A stretch of 64,000 nucleotides of DNA from Agapetus fuscipes (Eukaryota; Arthropoda; Insecta; Trichoptera; Glossosomatidae), in contig OX637354.1 in the NCBI GenBank assembly GCA_951799405.1, forward strand, positions 1,798,001-1,862,000. The letters are read 5' to 3'. This document shows, in pieces, positions 1 to 9,289 of the stretch (position 1 is the first letter of the stretch; every line of letters begins with the position of its first letter). Made by a program: the position numbers and the translations under genes. Below the pieces are notes generated by a model. It was not told the DNA's origin. It did not search any database and was given only the letters and a program-made list of their open reading frames with translations.

Positions 1-403
1 AAATAACAACACATGAGAAAACGACACGTGACGGAACATCACAATGACATACCTATAACAGAACATCTGATATCTCTTCATGTGCGGTTTATGGTATGTT
101 CTGTTGAAGGTATTTGATATTTTATCATGTGATGTTTTGTCTTGTGATTTTTTGATATTGTGATGTTTTGTCATAGTGATGTTCTGTCATGTGTCATTCT
201 GTCATGCGTTGTTCTGTCATGTGTCATTTTTCAGGAGCTAGCCCACAAAACATCCCGAGCAAAAGTCAATTTTATGTTTAATTTATTAAGATTTAAAAAT
301 CTATCACTAGAGTTCCTTTCAGTGTGTTGATAGCTGTGAGGGTGCACTGTTATTAGGGTATATATACATCAGACTTATTTATTTTAAATTACAAATGATA
401 AGA
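1..403. repeat. PNKP intron with degenerate short tandem motif
   Basis: The stretch lies upstream of the first PNKP exon in the window, so it is probably intronic. Between about 110 and 235 a 14-17 base motif of the type GTTCTGTCATGTGTCATT recurs with many mismatches. A related motif recurs near 47400-47430. I see no coding signal in the remainder to 403. Confidence 0.4.
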
Positions 404-845
404 GAGTGCCGTTTTTGTTTGTGTCACACCTCAAGGGCCCTCTCCGATCATGGATAAGACTTTATAAAAAGTGTTGGGTGCTCCACGAAACACATCCACA
501 GATTTGAAGTTCTTCACTCCGGGTGGCAGTCTGTTCCACTGTACCGCACCCGCAACACGGAAAGCGCAGTCTGAACCAAATTGATCGCACCATCGAGTGT
601 CTGCCTCCTCACACCCATCTCAACAGGCGAAACATGTCAGTCAGATAAGGTAGAGCCAAGCCATTGATGGCTTTATATACCATCACACAAACACGGTAGA
701 TCATCCTCTCCGGGAAACAAAGCCAATGTAGTTTTGTTAACAGCGGAGTGATGTGAACGAATTTGGATATCCCGAATATGAGCCTTGCTGCCACATTAAA
801 CACAGATTGAAAGCGATTGAATGGGAATCGAAACGAAGGGTTACC
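404..845 (-). mobile_element. CR1/jockey-type LINE 3' fragment
   Basis: Read on the minus strand, the segment gives the C-terminal tail of a LINE reverse transcriptase: the pattern RFQSVFNVAARLIFG, then HITPLL, LHWLCFPER, VYKAINGLALPYL, and after a break FRVAGAVQWNRLPPGV. This series is typical of the thumb and C-terminal region of CR1/jockey-like elements. The 3' end carries a motif (CTCAAGGGCCCTCTCC on the + strand) that marks further copies at about 4600-4800, 5660-5790, 17990-18030, 23700-24160 and 30545-30600. The copy is 5'-truncated and stops a few bases before a PNKP exon acceptor. Confidence 0.7.
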
Positions 846-905
846 TGTTGTGCACAAAAAAATAAGTAAGAGATGAAATGATGATGATATTTTTATTATT
901 TGTAG

Positions 906-1223
906 ATCGCCGCATACGACATGGACGGCACACTTACAAAAACAAAATCGGGAAAAGTGTTCCCTAAAGACATTTACGACTGGCAGATTGCCTTTCCCGA
1001 AGTGCCCGCAAAACTCAAGTCCTACCACGCTTCCGGCTACAAAGTGGTCATCTTCACCAACCAAGGGAGCATCGGCAAGAACAGACTGAGGATCCAAGAC
1101 TTCCAGACAAAGCTGCAGAGTATCATAGATAAGATAGGGGTGCCCATACAGGCGTTTATATCTCCTGGACATCATTTCTATAGGAAACCTTCTACAGGGA
1201 TGTGGGATACACTTGTGCATATG
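906..1223 (+). CDS. PNKP: PNKP exon: HAD phosphatase core
   Basis: The acceptor is ATTTGTAG before 906, and the exon is 106 codons in phase 0. It holds the HAD nucleophile motif YDMDGT, SGKVFP, the second HAD motif IFTNQGSIG, and YRKPSTGMWD, all in the spacing known for PNKP phosphatases. The donor that keeps the next exon in frame is ATG|GTTGGT. A better-looking GTAAAT four bases on would bring in a stop, so the weaker site is preferred. The exon needs upstream coding sequence, which is outside the window. Confidence 0.92.
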
Positions 1224-4200
1224 GTTGGTAAATTTTTACAATAAATGCAACTATACAACTAAGCTACACATATAGTGTAACTTCTTGCCTGCGTTAGCCC
1301 CGAAGAGGTCTCATGTGGCGATTCGGGACATATTTATTTTTACAGGTAAGGGGGCCAGCCACACCAACCACTTTAAGTTGAAGTGGGGGTTTCCCAGCTC
1401 CCAGAGGAGCTGGTTCTCATTTCTTGTGAAGGCTGAGTACACCTTGAGATTAAACCCTTGCTCTCGGTATGGAATGCAAGCATTCTACCAATCTACCTTT
1501 TTACGAGCTTGGTTTTCGTCGCTACAAAGCGCCAATTCTCAAGCAAGACCCAGTTGCTGTAAGGCTGGATGGACCTTTGATGATCAGTCATTGGTAAAGG
1601 TTTATGAATTGTTCAACCCAGCGAAGAGCAAATTTGAAAATATAAATGGTATATTTTTTTGTGCTCCGCCGGGATTCAAACCCACAACCTTCCATTCACA
1701 GTCCGAAGTGTTACCACTGAACTACGGACCCGTCACAGTTACACAGTTATTGCACAGTTGTGACACAGTTAAAAAAAAAATGGATATTAGACGAACTGTC
1801 ATAAGAGAACTTACATTATTCTCTATACCTCTAGTTAGCTACGTCACTAACAAAACATTGAGAATACTGTAAGTTCTCCTATGACGATTCGTCTAAAATC
1901 TTTTTTTTTTTAACTGTAGGTATATTTATTATACTTGTAAAAGACACATGGTAGTTCGCGCTTACAAATTCGCCACCCCTAGCGGAATGGCGACAGAGTT
2001 ACAGTTACAGTATTTACATACCAACCTATGCGTCAATCTCTTTTCAGAAAAATGACGATGTAGAGATCGACATGTCGGCCAGTTTTTACTGTGGAGATGC
2101 GGCGGGAAGGAAGAAGGACCATTCCTTTGCTGATCGGCTGTTCGCCGACAATATAGGAATCCGGTTCATGACGCCAGAGCCACATTTCTGTGGCGCTAAA
2201 GAGGCGCCTTTCAACCGGCCGTCCTTCGAACCCAAACTCCTCAATAAAGACGTCAAAAATGACAATCTGGTCATTGATAAACAGGAAGTAAGTAAATAAT
2301 GCAAAGAGCATCATGCTCTTTCAAAGGCAGTGCCTTCTTATATTACAGGCTATTTGTCTGGGCTGGTCGCCATCCTCTTGTAAATACTTGTTGAGCTAGC
2401 CATTTGTCTCTGCTGGTCACCATTATCTTGTAAAGGCAGTGCCTTGTTGTGTTAGTCATTTATCTGTACTGGTCTCTATCCTCTTGCAAGCCTTGCTACT
2501 TTTGGTGTTAGCCATATTGCTGTCTTAGTTCTTGTTTGCCGTATAGACCATTCAGCTAATTTTACATGAGCAATGTTTGCATGTGTACTGGACCAATGTG
2601 TCTTATGAAAACATGAAATTGATTAAAAAAATATTTAAAACAACTCTCACATTATCGAGTTTTAAGTTTTTTCTTAGCTCAGATTGTGTAGAATTTGATT
2701 CTCAAGACAACTGCATTAAAAAGTCATATTTGACAGAATTGGTCTATACGGCAAACAAGAACTGGGGCAGCAATGTCTCTCGAAATGACAGTTTATAAGT
2801 CGGTCATTTGTCATTTTACTGTCATTCAAATTTGAAGAATGTGTCATTTTGAATGACAGCTGTCAATTTGTAATATAATTAAGTATTAACCATTAAAATA
2901 TACTGTGAAACAGAATAATAGACTCCTTGACTGATAGGTTGGTACGAGGCTGACCACCCGCGCTGTAAAAATCGGTTCACTTTTGCCAATGCCACCCCGG
3001 TTCAGGGAACGGCGGCAGGAGTTGCAAGGTTTATGTTCATGTGAGGTTTTCTTTATTTGTATCCACACATGCAGAATGTGTAGGCGCGAACCTACATGTG
3101 CTGTAGGCATGCATTTCATATGAGCCTAAATGATAACATATCCTTGCAGCTTAGATTATAGATTATAGATAGTAAAGTCATATGTCAAAAAGAGACATAA
3201 ACATGACGGTTGCCTGGAAACTGATTATAACAAGACCTTGTTTGTACATTGAAGCTTTCACGGCCGGTACTTGTTGACACAACAATCACTTTTTTCGGGC
3301 TATGTAGCCGTGGTCTGGTTGATTCATTCCGGACAGTTTCGCCCATTGCTCCGATATACATTCGCCTATTGCTCCGATGATAATGCCCATCGGAGCAATG
3401 GGTGAAACTGTCCGGAATGAATCAACCAGACCACGGCTACATAGCCCGAAAAAAGTGATTGTTGTGTCAAGACCTTGTTTGTTTTCTTTTTCGGTGCGCA
3501 AACTGGCTTAGAATAACTGTAACTGTATCCAGCCGCCATTCTGCTAGGAGTAATCAGCACCTCCGCAGATGTTTCTTCACTTTGTTCTACCCTGACACAC
3601 TTCTTACATTTCCTCGACATTCATCACCCTCTTTGTGATGTTTTTGGGATGTCTATTGTGGATGGGGGATATCAATTAGACGAACAGATGAGTCTTGGTT
3701 TCAAATAGATGTATTATTCCATAATAGTGTTTACAAGGCGAGAGACAAAACCAGACTGCCTAGTGAAGCAATAATAATCTCTACCTACTAATATTATATA
3801 ACCATAACTCTAATAATATTATATTACAATAATACATTACCTTATATGATATTTACCTACTCTAAATAATCATATTATAATTATACATTACACTCTTCTA
3901 TTTTTCTGACTACAGATTCCCGTTATTTGCAATCTTGCTTATTTTATCAATCCATTCTTTCCTCAGTGTCCCACATGACAAAATTTCCAGACATAATGTC
4001 CACCGACATAATTTTGACCGACAAAATGTCTACCGACATAATTTTTTTTTTTTAAGAAATCCTGTGCCGGAGGCACCCTAGATTCTAAAACACTAGGGGT
4101 CTATGACACTTGTTGTAGTGCCGCAGAGGTGTATGAGCTTGGTCGTCGTTACAAAGCGCCAATACTCAAGCAAGACCCAGTTGCTGTAAGGCTGGATGGA

Positions 4201-7059
4201 CCTTTGATGACCGGTCATTGGTAAAGGTTTATGAATTTTTCAACCCAGCGAAGAGCAAATTTGAAAATATGAATGGTATATTTTTTGTGCTCCGCCGGGA
4301 CTCGAACCCACAACCTTTCCATTCAGAGTCTGCAGTGTTACCACTGGGCTACGGACCGGACATAATGTCCACTGACAAAATGTCCATCGACTAAATGTCC
4401 ACTGACAACATGTCCACCTGAAAAAATGTCCACCAATAGAATGTCCACTGACAAAATCTCCATTGAAAAAATGACCATTGACAAAATGTCCGACAAAACG
4501 TCCACCAACATAATATAGCGCCTTTGGAATGATTTAAAATCATGAAAAGGCGCTATATAAATTTAGAATTGGATTGTATTGTATAACAGGCTTATCTCTT
4601 TTAAATTGCACATGATAAAAGAGCGCCGTTTTCACACCTCAAGGGCCCTCTCCGATCACGGATAAGACTTTTTGAAAAGGTACGTCTTGAGAGCTCCGCG
4701 AAATATACCCACAGATTTGGAGTTCTTCACTCCGGGTGGCAGTCTGTTCCACTCCACCGGACCCGAAACACGGAAAGCACAATCTCCAAATTTTGTCTGG
4801 ATCTGACGGTGCGTAATAATGCGATAATGTTCACGGATAACATGTCCGCTGACAAAATGTGCATTGTAAAAATCAGATGTATTATTTTATGATTTTGAAT
4901 ACATTTTTTCGGTAAATACTTTGTTGATGCGCATTTTGTGGGTGGACATTTTGTCAGGTGGACATTTTGTCAATGGACATTCTTTCAGGTGGACATTTTG
5001 TCAATGGACATTCTGTCGTTGGATATTTTGTCAATATACATTTTGTTGGTGGACATTCTGTCTATGGACATCTTGCCGTGGAGCCAATGTAGACATACAT
5101 AGCTAAGGTAATGGTGATTCACCCAAGGCCCACCCAGGGCTGTCGAGCTTTTTGTCATGATGATGAATGCTATTGTTGTGTTGTTTTCAGATCCTGGTGC
5201 TGGTAGGTTTCCCGGCCAGTGGCAAGTCCTCCATCAGCAAGCAGCTGGAGAAGTCCTCTAGTGGTCGGTACCGCGCCGTGTGTCGGGATGTCCTTGGGGC
5301 CTGGCAGAAGTGTGTGTCTCACGCTGGGACATTATTACAAGTCTGTATCATCAACTTCTGTGTCCAATTTAGGTTAGATTTACGCTCGTTAGACAGATGT
5401 GTAAAATTACTTAAAATATTTTTTTTGTGAAATAGCTAAGCAATCCACGGTGTCTCCAAGTCTTTACTTTTAAGAAAATTCAAGACCCAAACTCAGGCCC
5501 GCCGCACAGAGTCAGGATAAGATGGGAGTCACAGGACTTACGACCTGGCTCTGGTTGATTAAGGGTTGGTTGGTTAAATAAATAACCAGATATTTATGCA
5601 AACTGTTAGTTAGAGAATTTCAGTGTCCTTGAGGTTTCGTTGGCTTCTTCGCCAACGTCATCACTCCAAATCTATGGGCATATTTCGCGGAGCTCTCAAG
5701 ACGCACCTTTTCAAAAAGTCTTATCCGTGATCGGAGAGGGCCCTTGAGGTGTGACACACACAAAAACGGCGCTCTCTTATCATTTTTTTTTTTTTGTGCG
5801 CAATAGGTTTCCCTTTTTACAGCGCACTCTCACAGCCATCAACATGCTGGGAGAAATTCTAATGCTAGTTTTTTAAGTTTACTTAAATTGCAATCAAAAA
5901 TGTATATTTTAGACTCGTTTATGAGTTTTACACTCCGAGTCACAGAATGTTGCGCAACGACATCAGTCCGGCTTTTCGGCACATGAAACAGGTCACATCC
6001 TCGCCCACGGCTGTAGTCGTCAGGCACATATAGTCTGTAACTCTCTAACAGGGTGGGACTGTCTATTAAGCCGTTGATGACTTTATGAGAGAGCACCATA
6101 AGGGAACCGTTGCGCCTGGTTTCCAGGCTCCTGAAGCCTGTGCAATTAAAAATAAATAAGCCTGATATATATATATATCAGGAGACACATCCTTGTTTGG
6201 CGGAGGACAATGATGAACTGAGTTTAAGAAGCCGATGAAATGTTGAAAACACTGAAATTCTCTAAGTAACGGTTTGTATAAATATCCAGTTACTTGTTAG
6301 GTTTAGGTTGAAATTACCGTCGTTTGACATATTTACAAAAATAATAACTACACAGTTAAGATTGATTAATCGGATATTAGACGAACCGTTATAAGAGAAC
6401 TTACATTATTTTTGACCTTTCGTTAGCGACGTAGCTAACGTTTTCAAGAGACACCCTCTCTGCACGACGACTGAGGATGAACTCAGTTGTCTTGTACCTA
6501 CTCGAAAATAATTCCATATCCGAAACCTAAATAAAATTATTCCAATATCTGTATCCCTATTCATGTAACATCCCTATTTATAATTTATATTTTCAGAGTG
6601 GCAACAGTGTGATAGCTGACAGCACCAACCCCGACAAGGAGTCCCGCTCCCGCTGGGTGGAGCTGGCGAGGAAGCACCAGCTGCCCTGCCGCTGCGTGCT
6701 GCTGGACGTGCCCATGCACCACGCCCTGCACAACAATAGATACAGGCAGCTCACTGACACCACGCACGCTCACGTCGCCGACATGGTCTTTTACACATAC
6801 AGGTCTAATTTATTGTTATGATGTTGGATAAGAAGCCAACGAAGCGTCGAGAACACTGAAATTCTCTAAGCAACGGCTCGTATGCGGTTATTTATTTAAT
6901 TTAAGTTATTTTACAAATGCAGTTTCTGTTTCCAGGAAGAAGTTTGAAGAGCCCAGCCTGGCTGAGGGATTCACAGACATCGTGAAACTGAAGTTTATTC
7001 CTCAGTTTGATAACGAAGACCAAGAAAAATTATACTTCAAACATTTGTTAGAGAAATAA
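906..7059 (+). CDS. PNKP: Polynucleotide kinase 3'-phosphatase (3' five exons; 5' end outside window)
   Basis: PNKP repairs DNA strand-break ends: its phosphatase domain removes 3' phosphates and its kinase domain phosphorylates 5' hydroxyls, for single-strand-break repair and end joining. Model: join 906-1223, 2048-2287, 5191-5340, 6597-6802 and 6936-7059, with phases 0, 0, 0 and 2 agreeing at each junction. The order is HAD phosphatase (DMDGT nucleophile motif, IFTNQ, YCGDAAGR), then P-loop kinase (GFPASGKS Walker A, DSTNPD, HNNRYR, EPSLAEGF). About 345 residues are seen, covering everything after the FHA domain, which must lie before position 1. Introns are filled with SINE, LINE and MITE copies. 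No stop or frameshift interrupts the joined frame. A polyadenylation signal follows at 7096. Confidence 0.93.
1252..1505 (-). mobile_element. tRNA-derived SINE, family 1
   Basis: The minus strand begins with a tRNA-like head (box A of the type TAGCTCAGTTGGTAGAG, box B near GGTTCGAATCC, here diverged), followed by a conserved body and a tail ending CACTATATGTGTAGCTTAGT. Other copies in the window: 15772-15862, 18795-19118, 19119-19425, 22470-22712, 23183-23448, 23466-23695, 36325-36380 (head only), 47512-47590, 54917-55140, 55852-56145, 56484-56555 (head only), 57742-58066 and 59160-59285. It lies in a PNKP intron. Confidence 0.7.
1506..1740 (-). mobile_element. tRNA-derived SINE, family 2
   Basis: On the minus strand the head reads GTAGTTCAGTGGTAACACTT with a B-box of the type GGGTTTGAATCCCGGCGG, which is a tRNA-like polymerase III promoter. 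The body then includes an AT-rich segment and CTTACAGCAACTGGGTCTTG. Other copies: 4046-4360 (-), 17963-18270 (-, as part of a composite), 22990-23175 (+), about 24165-24230, 27789-27915 (tail part) and 58070-58145. Confidence 0.65.
1766..1916. repeat. Short inverted repeat, MITE-like
   Basis: Left and right arms about 50 bases long are imperfect inverted copies (ATTAGACGAACTGTCATAAG against its reverse complement near 1880-1905), each with a run of A or T at the outer edge. One arm of the same family recurs at about 6370-6450, inside the next PNKP introns. No ORF is present. Confidence 0.5.
2048..2287 (+). CDS. PNKP: PNKP exon: end of phosphatase domain and linker
   Basis: The acceptor is CTCTTTTCAG and the donor GAA|GTAAGT, with 80 codons in phase 0. 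The exon encodes SFYCGDAAGR, the HAD motif carrying the acidic metal-binding residue, then FADRLFADNIGIRF and TPEPHF, then a linker to the kinase domain. The linker is shorter than in mammals, and the order of motifs matches PNKP. Confidence 0.92.
2288..2520 (+). repeat. Degenerate ~65-bp tandem repeat in PNKP intron
   Basis: A unit with the core CATTTGTCTCTGCTGGTC and CTCTTGTAA recurs about three times with substitutions between 2330 and 2520. It shows no coding pattern. Confidence 0.4.
2521..2770. mobile_element. MITE family B (TIR AGTTCTTGTTTGCCGTATAG)
   Basis: The termini are inverted copies over more than 22 bases (AGTTCTTGTTTGCCGTATAG against CTATACGGCAAACAAGAACT), and no ORF lies between. 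Better-preserved members elsewhere start CGCTSCCC and have 4-bp target duplications (see 20936-21191 and 31683-31937). Other copies: 7124-7672 (interrupted), 17459-17712, 27334-27600, and 53812-54290 (interrupted). Confidence 0.7.
2916..3170 (+). mobile_element. RTE-LINE 3' tail repeat (family A)
   Basis: Consensus landmarks are GACTTATAGGTTGGTATG, GGCTGACCACCCATACTG, CAATGTCACCCCTGTTTC, AGAGTTGCAGGGCTTATGTT and an end in GCAGCTTAGATT with AGATT repeats. It is the commonest repeat in the window. Junctions at 8695-8998, 48670-49150, 53055-53470 and 53905-54243 show that it forms the 3' untranslated tail of an RTE-like LINE. Further copies: 8440-8695, 14985-15245, 15289-15770, 22211-22465, 26030-26272, 29007-29272, 35216-35460, 35461-35660, 47590-47842, 48900-49310, 50866-50989, 51805-52035, 54670-54910, 56870-57090, 57125-57382 and 58155-58415. 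Confidence 0.7.
3274..3470. repeat. Near-perfect palindrome (fold-back element)
   Basis: Two arms of about 82 bases pair with a single mismatch around a loop of about 33 bases. The outer ends are TTGACACAACAATCAC and GTGATTGTTGTGTCAA. A 15-base direct repeat (CAAGACCTTGTTTGT) lies at 3231-3245 and 3468-3482. No coding sequence is present. The near-identity of the arms suggests recent origin or ongoing arm correction. Confidence 0.8.
3500..3970 (-). mobile_element. RTE-like LINE 3' fragments
   Basis: At 3519-3625 the minus strand matches the C-terminal end and 3' terminus of the window's RTE-like LINE (the GGTGGCCAG/CTGTAACTGTA end, with M-x-EEM and EVC codons). At about 3925-3970 a second short piece resembles the IANEW/WIDQ-coding segment. 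From 3640 to 3920 I see only AT-rich sequence. Confidence 0.5.
3975..5085. repeat. Dispersed 14-bp repeat (GACAAAATGTCCAC-type) with SINE and LINE pieces
   Basis: A 14-base motif (GACAAAATGTCCAC and variants) recurs at 3975-4045, 4358-4510, 4840-4865 and, inverted, 4930-5085. Between the blocks lie SINE family 2 (4046-4360, -) and CR1-like LINE 3' fragments (4500-4800, -). The same motif makes up the 28-bp minisatellite at 16856-17365. All of it is intronic to PNKP. Confidence 0.7.
5191..5340 (+). CDS. PNKP: PNKP exon: kinase Walker A
   Basis: The acceptor is GTTGTTTTCAG, with 50 codons in phase 0. It encodes ILVLVGFPASGKSS (Walker A P-loop) and the segment CRDVLGAWQKCV, which matches the family's RD-x-LG-x-WQ-x-C pattern. 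The donor CAA|GTCTGT is weak at +3 to +5 but is the only GT that keeps the frame into the next exon (LLQ then SGNSV). Confidence 0.92.
5341..6596. mobile_element. PNKP intron with LINE remnants
   Basis: A CR1-like 3' end lies at 5660-5790 (+). A second LINE fragment at 5839-6115 (-) encodes a jockey/CR1-type C-terminal piece (VINGLIDSPTLL, then VPDDYSRGRGCDLFHVPKSR, then DVVAQHSVTR). At about 6185-6300 is a short repeat with GAAAACACTGAAATTCTCTA that recurs at 6840-6890 and 60205-60245. At 6370-6450 is one arm of the inverted repeat described at 1766. The rest is unremarkable. Confidence 0.55.
6597..6802 (+). CDS. PNKP: PNKP exon: kinase domain
   Basis: The acceptor is TATATTTTCAG and the donor ACAG|GTCTAA; 206 bases, leaving phase 2. 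It encodes SVIADSTNPDKESRSRWV (the family's D-x-TNPD catalytic and substrate segment), LPCRCVLLDVP, HNNRYRQLTD and MVFYTYR. These match the lid and base-sensing regions of PNKP kinases. The exon is GC-rich compared with its AT-rich surroundings, as expected for coding sequence. Confidence 0.94.
6936..7059 (+). CDS. PNKP: PNKP terminal exon
   Basis: The acceptor is TTCTGTTTCCAG, and the split arginine codon AG|G is completed. It encodes KKFEEPSLAEGFTDI, the conserved C-terminal PNKP motif, and ends FKHLLEK with TAA at 7057-7059. The end position fits the C-terminus of animal PNKP within a few residues. Confidence 0.94.
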
Positions 7060-7095
7060 ACAGTGAGGTCGGAACACTGCAAGCAAACCCTTGAC

Positions 7096-7101
7096 AATAA
7101 A
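7096..7101 (+). terminator. PNKP: PNKP polyadenylation signal
   Basis: AATAAA occurs 37 bases after the stop codon. A MITE begins just downstream at about 7128, so if this signal is used the MITE is outside the mature 3' UTR. A second AATAAA near 7899 lies beyond the MITE. Confidence 0.6.
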
Positions 7102-7123
7102 ACTTTGAATGTGGTTCAACAGA

Positions 7124-7680
7124 TGTCATTGCGCCCCTTTAGTGCTTGTTTGTCTTTATTCATCAGAGTTTATTTCAAATGAGCAATGTTTGTATATGGG
7201 GCTGTCCATAAATTACGTCATTGATTTTGGCTGATTTTCGACCCTCCCCCCCTTACAATCATCCTATAGTCATTATCTAATGACCCCCCCCCCCCTCTTG
7301 CTGTAATAATGGATGAGCTTAATAATGTTATATTACTTACATACTATTTTGTATATTTTGTAGTAATTGGTATTTACAAGAACGACGTCACTTTTGGTAC
7401 TCGTACATCATTTGCCATCATCCGCAGACCAGACTCCCCCCCCCTTAATGCGAATGACGTAATATATGGACAGCCCCTATGTACTGGACCAGTGTGTCTT
7501 ATGAAAACTGGAAATTGATTTTTAAAATATTCAAAACAACTCTCACATTATCGTGTTTTACATTTGTTATAAGCTCAGATTGTGGAGAATGTGATTTTTA
7601 AGACAATTTCATTGAAAGGTCATCTTCGAATCAAATTGTGGATAAGCCAAACAAGCACTGGAAGGACAATTGGGTAATGG
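7124..7680. mobile_element. MITE family B copy interrupted by MITE family C
   Basis: Outer element: family B ends (CGCCCC...AGTGCTTGTTTG and CAAGCACTGG...ACA) with ATTG on both sides (7124-7127 and 7675-7678), a 4-bp target duplication. Inner element: 7198-7477, described in its own entry. Order of insertion: B landed first, then C inside it. Confidence 0.7.
7198..7477. mobile_element. MITE family C with 3-bp target duplication
   Basis: The termini GGGGCTGTCCATAAATTACG and ATATATGGACAGCCCC are inverted repeats flanked by TAT (7195-7197 and 7478-7480). Other copies: 31085-31358 (flanked TAA/TAA) and 50213-50500 (flanked ATA/ATA). C-runs near each end give the CCCCCCC tracts. The AT-rich 3-bp duplications and GGG start would suit PIF/Harbinger, but no transposase is present to confirm the class. 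Confidence 0.75.
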
Positions 7681-7989
7681 GGTCGGGACATTGAAAAGGG
7701 AGCAAAAATAAACCTCGTCATTCTACCGGATTCCTTCCAAATTTGACCAACAGATGCGCTTGTCTCTCATCCATACAAACCTTTTTTATCTGTCAAATCT
7801 TTTGAAGGGGAAACCTTAAACTTGTTTTTTATATTGTTTATTTATTTCTTTTTTATGTACAATTTAGATTTTGAATTCTTTTGTTGACATTCCATGAAAT
7901 AAAAATTAAATTTTGAAAAAATATATTTGGGGTGGCATTAGTCACCCCTAAGGCGTTTCAATGTGTTGAATGATATGCTTCTAAAAATC

Positions 7990-8220
7990 GCAACTAAGCT
8001 ACACATGCAGTGTTACTTTTTCAGTGGAGGGGTCGATGGTATGGTATGGATGGACCAAATTTTCGAAATAGCAAATGAATGGGATATCCAGAGTCATAAT
8101 AAAAGGAGAGCTTGTATGAAAAAGGTTATGGCTCTGGATGAAATGAAAGAAGTATGCAAGGATCGAAAGAAATGGCGGTTGATCTGTAATGCTGGCGGTT
8201 AAAGCTGAGGCTTTTAAATT
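7990..8220 (+). pseudogene. RTE-like LINE C-terminal fragment
   Basis: Encodes WMDQIFEIANEWDIQ, KRRACMKKVMALDEMKEVC and KKWRLICNAGG with a stop, the C-terminus of an RTE-like LINE polyprotein. It is truncated at its 5' side. The preceding 7680-7990 is PNKP downstream sequence in which I see nothing else. Confidence 0.75.
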
Positions 8221-8439
8221 AAAAAAAATATGTTTTGTTCTTTTTTAATTTTTTACTGTTTAATTGTTTAGAGTTTATCCCCCTATAATATAAAATGCAA
8301 CGGCCTCCCCATACAAAATAGTTGTGCGTTAATGGCATTCAAACTGAAGAACTCCTGAACAGATGCACGTCATATTCACAACAAATATTGTTCAGGACTT
8401 GGGATGTGCTTCCTCATCATTAGTAGATTTTAAATTGTT

Positions 8440-9010
8440 GTCTAATCTAATCTAATCTAAGCTGCAAAGATATATATCATTTAAGATTTATACTAAATGC
8501 ATTCCCACAAGCAGATATGTATAATTTCGCGCTAACACATGCCGCATGTGGACCTACAATATAAAAACCCAATCTCAAATGAACATAAGCCTTGCAACTC
8601 TTGCCGTCCTTCCCTGAAACAGGGGTGACATTGGCAAAGTGAACCAATTTTTATATTATGGGTGGTCAGCCGCATAACAACCTATAAGTCAAGGAACATA
8701 CATGACAAATTACATTTTTTAAAATCAAAGAATAAAAATAACAATATATACATGGACATAAAAAACTAAATCATAAAAACAAATTCACTTTAACAAACCC
8801 TAGCCGCCAACATCACAGATCAACCGCCATTTCTTTCTATCCTTGCATACTTCTTTCATTTCCTCCAGAGTCATAACCTTCTTCATACAAGCTCTTCTTT
8901 TATTATGACTCTGGATATTCCATTCATTCGCAATTTCGGATATTTGGTCCATCCATACCTTTCTCGGTCTTCCTCTACCACGACATCCATCGTTGTTTTT
9001 TAAATAAATA
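8440..9010 (-). mobile_element. RTE-like LINE, 5'-truncated copy with its 3' tail
   Basis: On the minus strand the order is C-terminal coding end (8800-8998: GRPRKVWMDQISEIANEW to KKWRLICDVGG and stop), then about 100 bases of AT-rich 3' UTR, then the family A repeat (8440-8695) ending in AATCT repeats. This is one of four places showing that family A is the tail of this LINE. Confidence 0.75.
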
Positions 9011-9289
9011 AACATGATCAATCACAACACCTTTTTATGTAAAACCTATGCGAGAAACAAAACTCATTTTGACATTCGAATTTCAAATAAATTGCCAGCA
9101 CTTCAAAGTTGCCATCGTTGCCATTGCCAAGTCGATTCTTTTTCGGTTGAATTCCGTTGAGTACCTACCTATATTCTTTATTTATTTCAAAATTATACTT
9201 CAACCAGTTATAACAAGTATTTTTTAGAAATAATGACGATCGATTAGGTCAACTTTTTATATGAAACCGTACTTATTGCGGCATTTAAT
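9011..9289. other. Intergenic, nothing recognised
   Basis: AT-rich sequence between two repeat blocks. I see no ORF pattern, tRNA-like box or inverted repeat. Confidence 0.5.

Noticed and set aside
1285..1872. 195-codon + ORF
   Set aside because: Crosses two minus-strand SINEs; no protein pattern.
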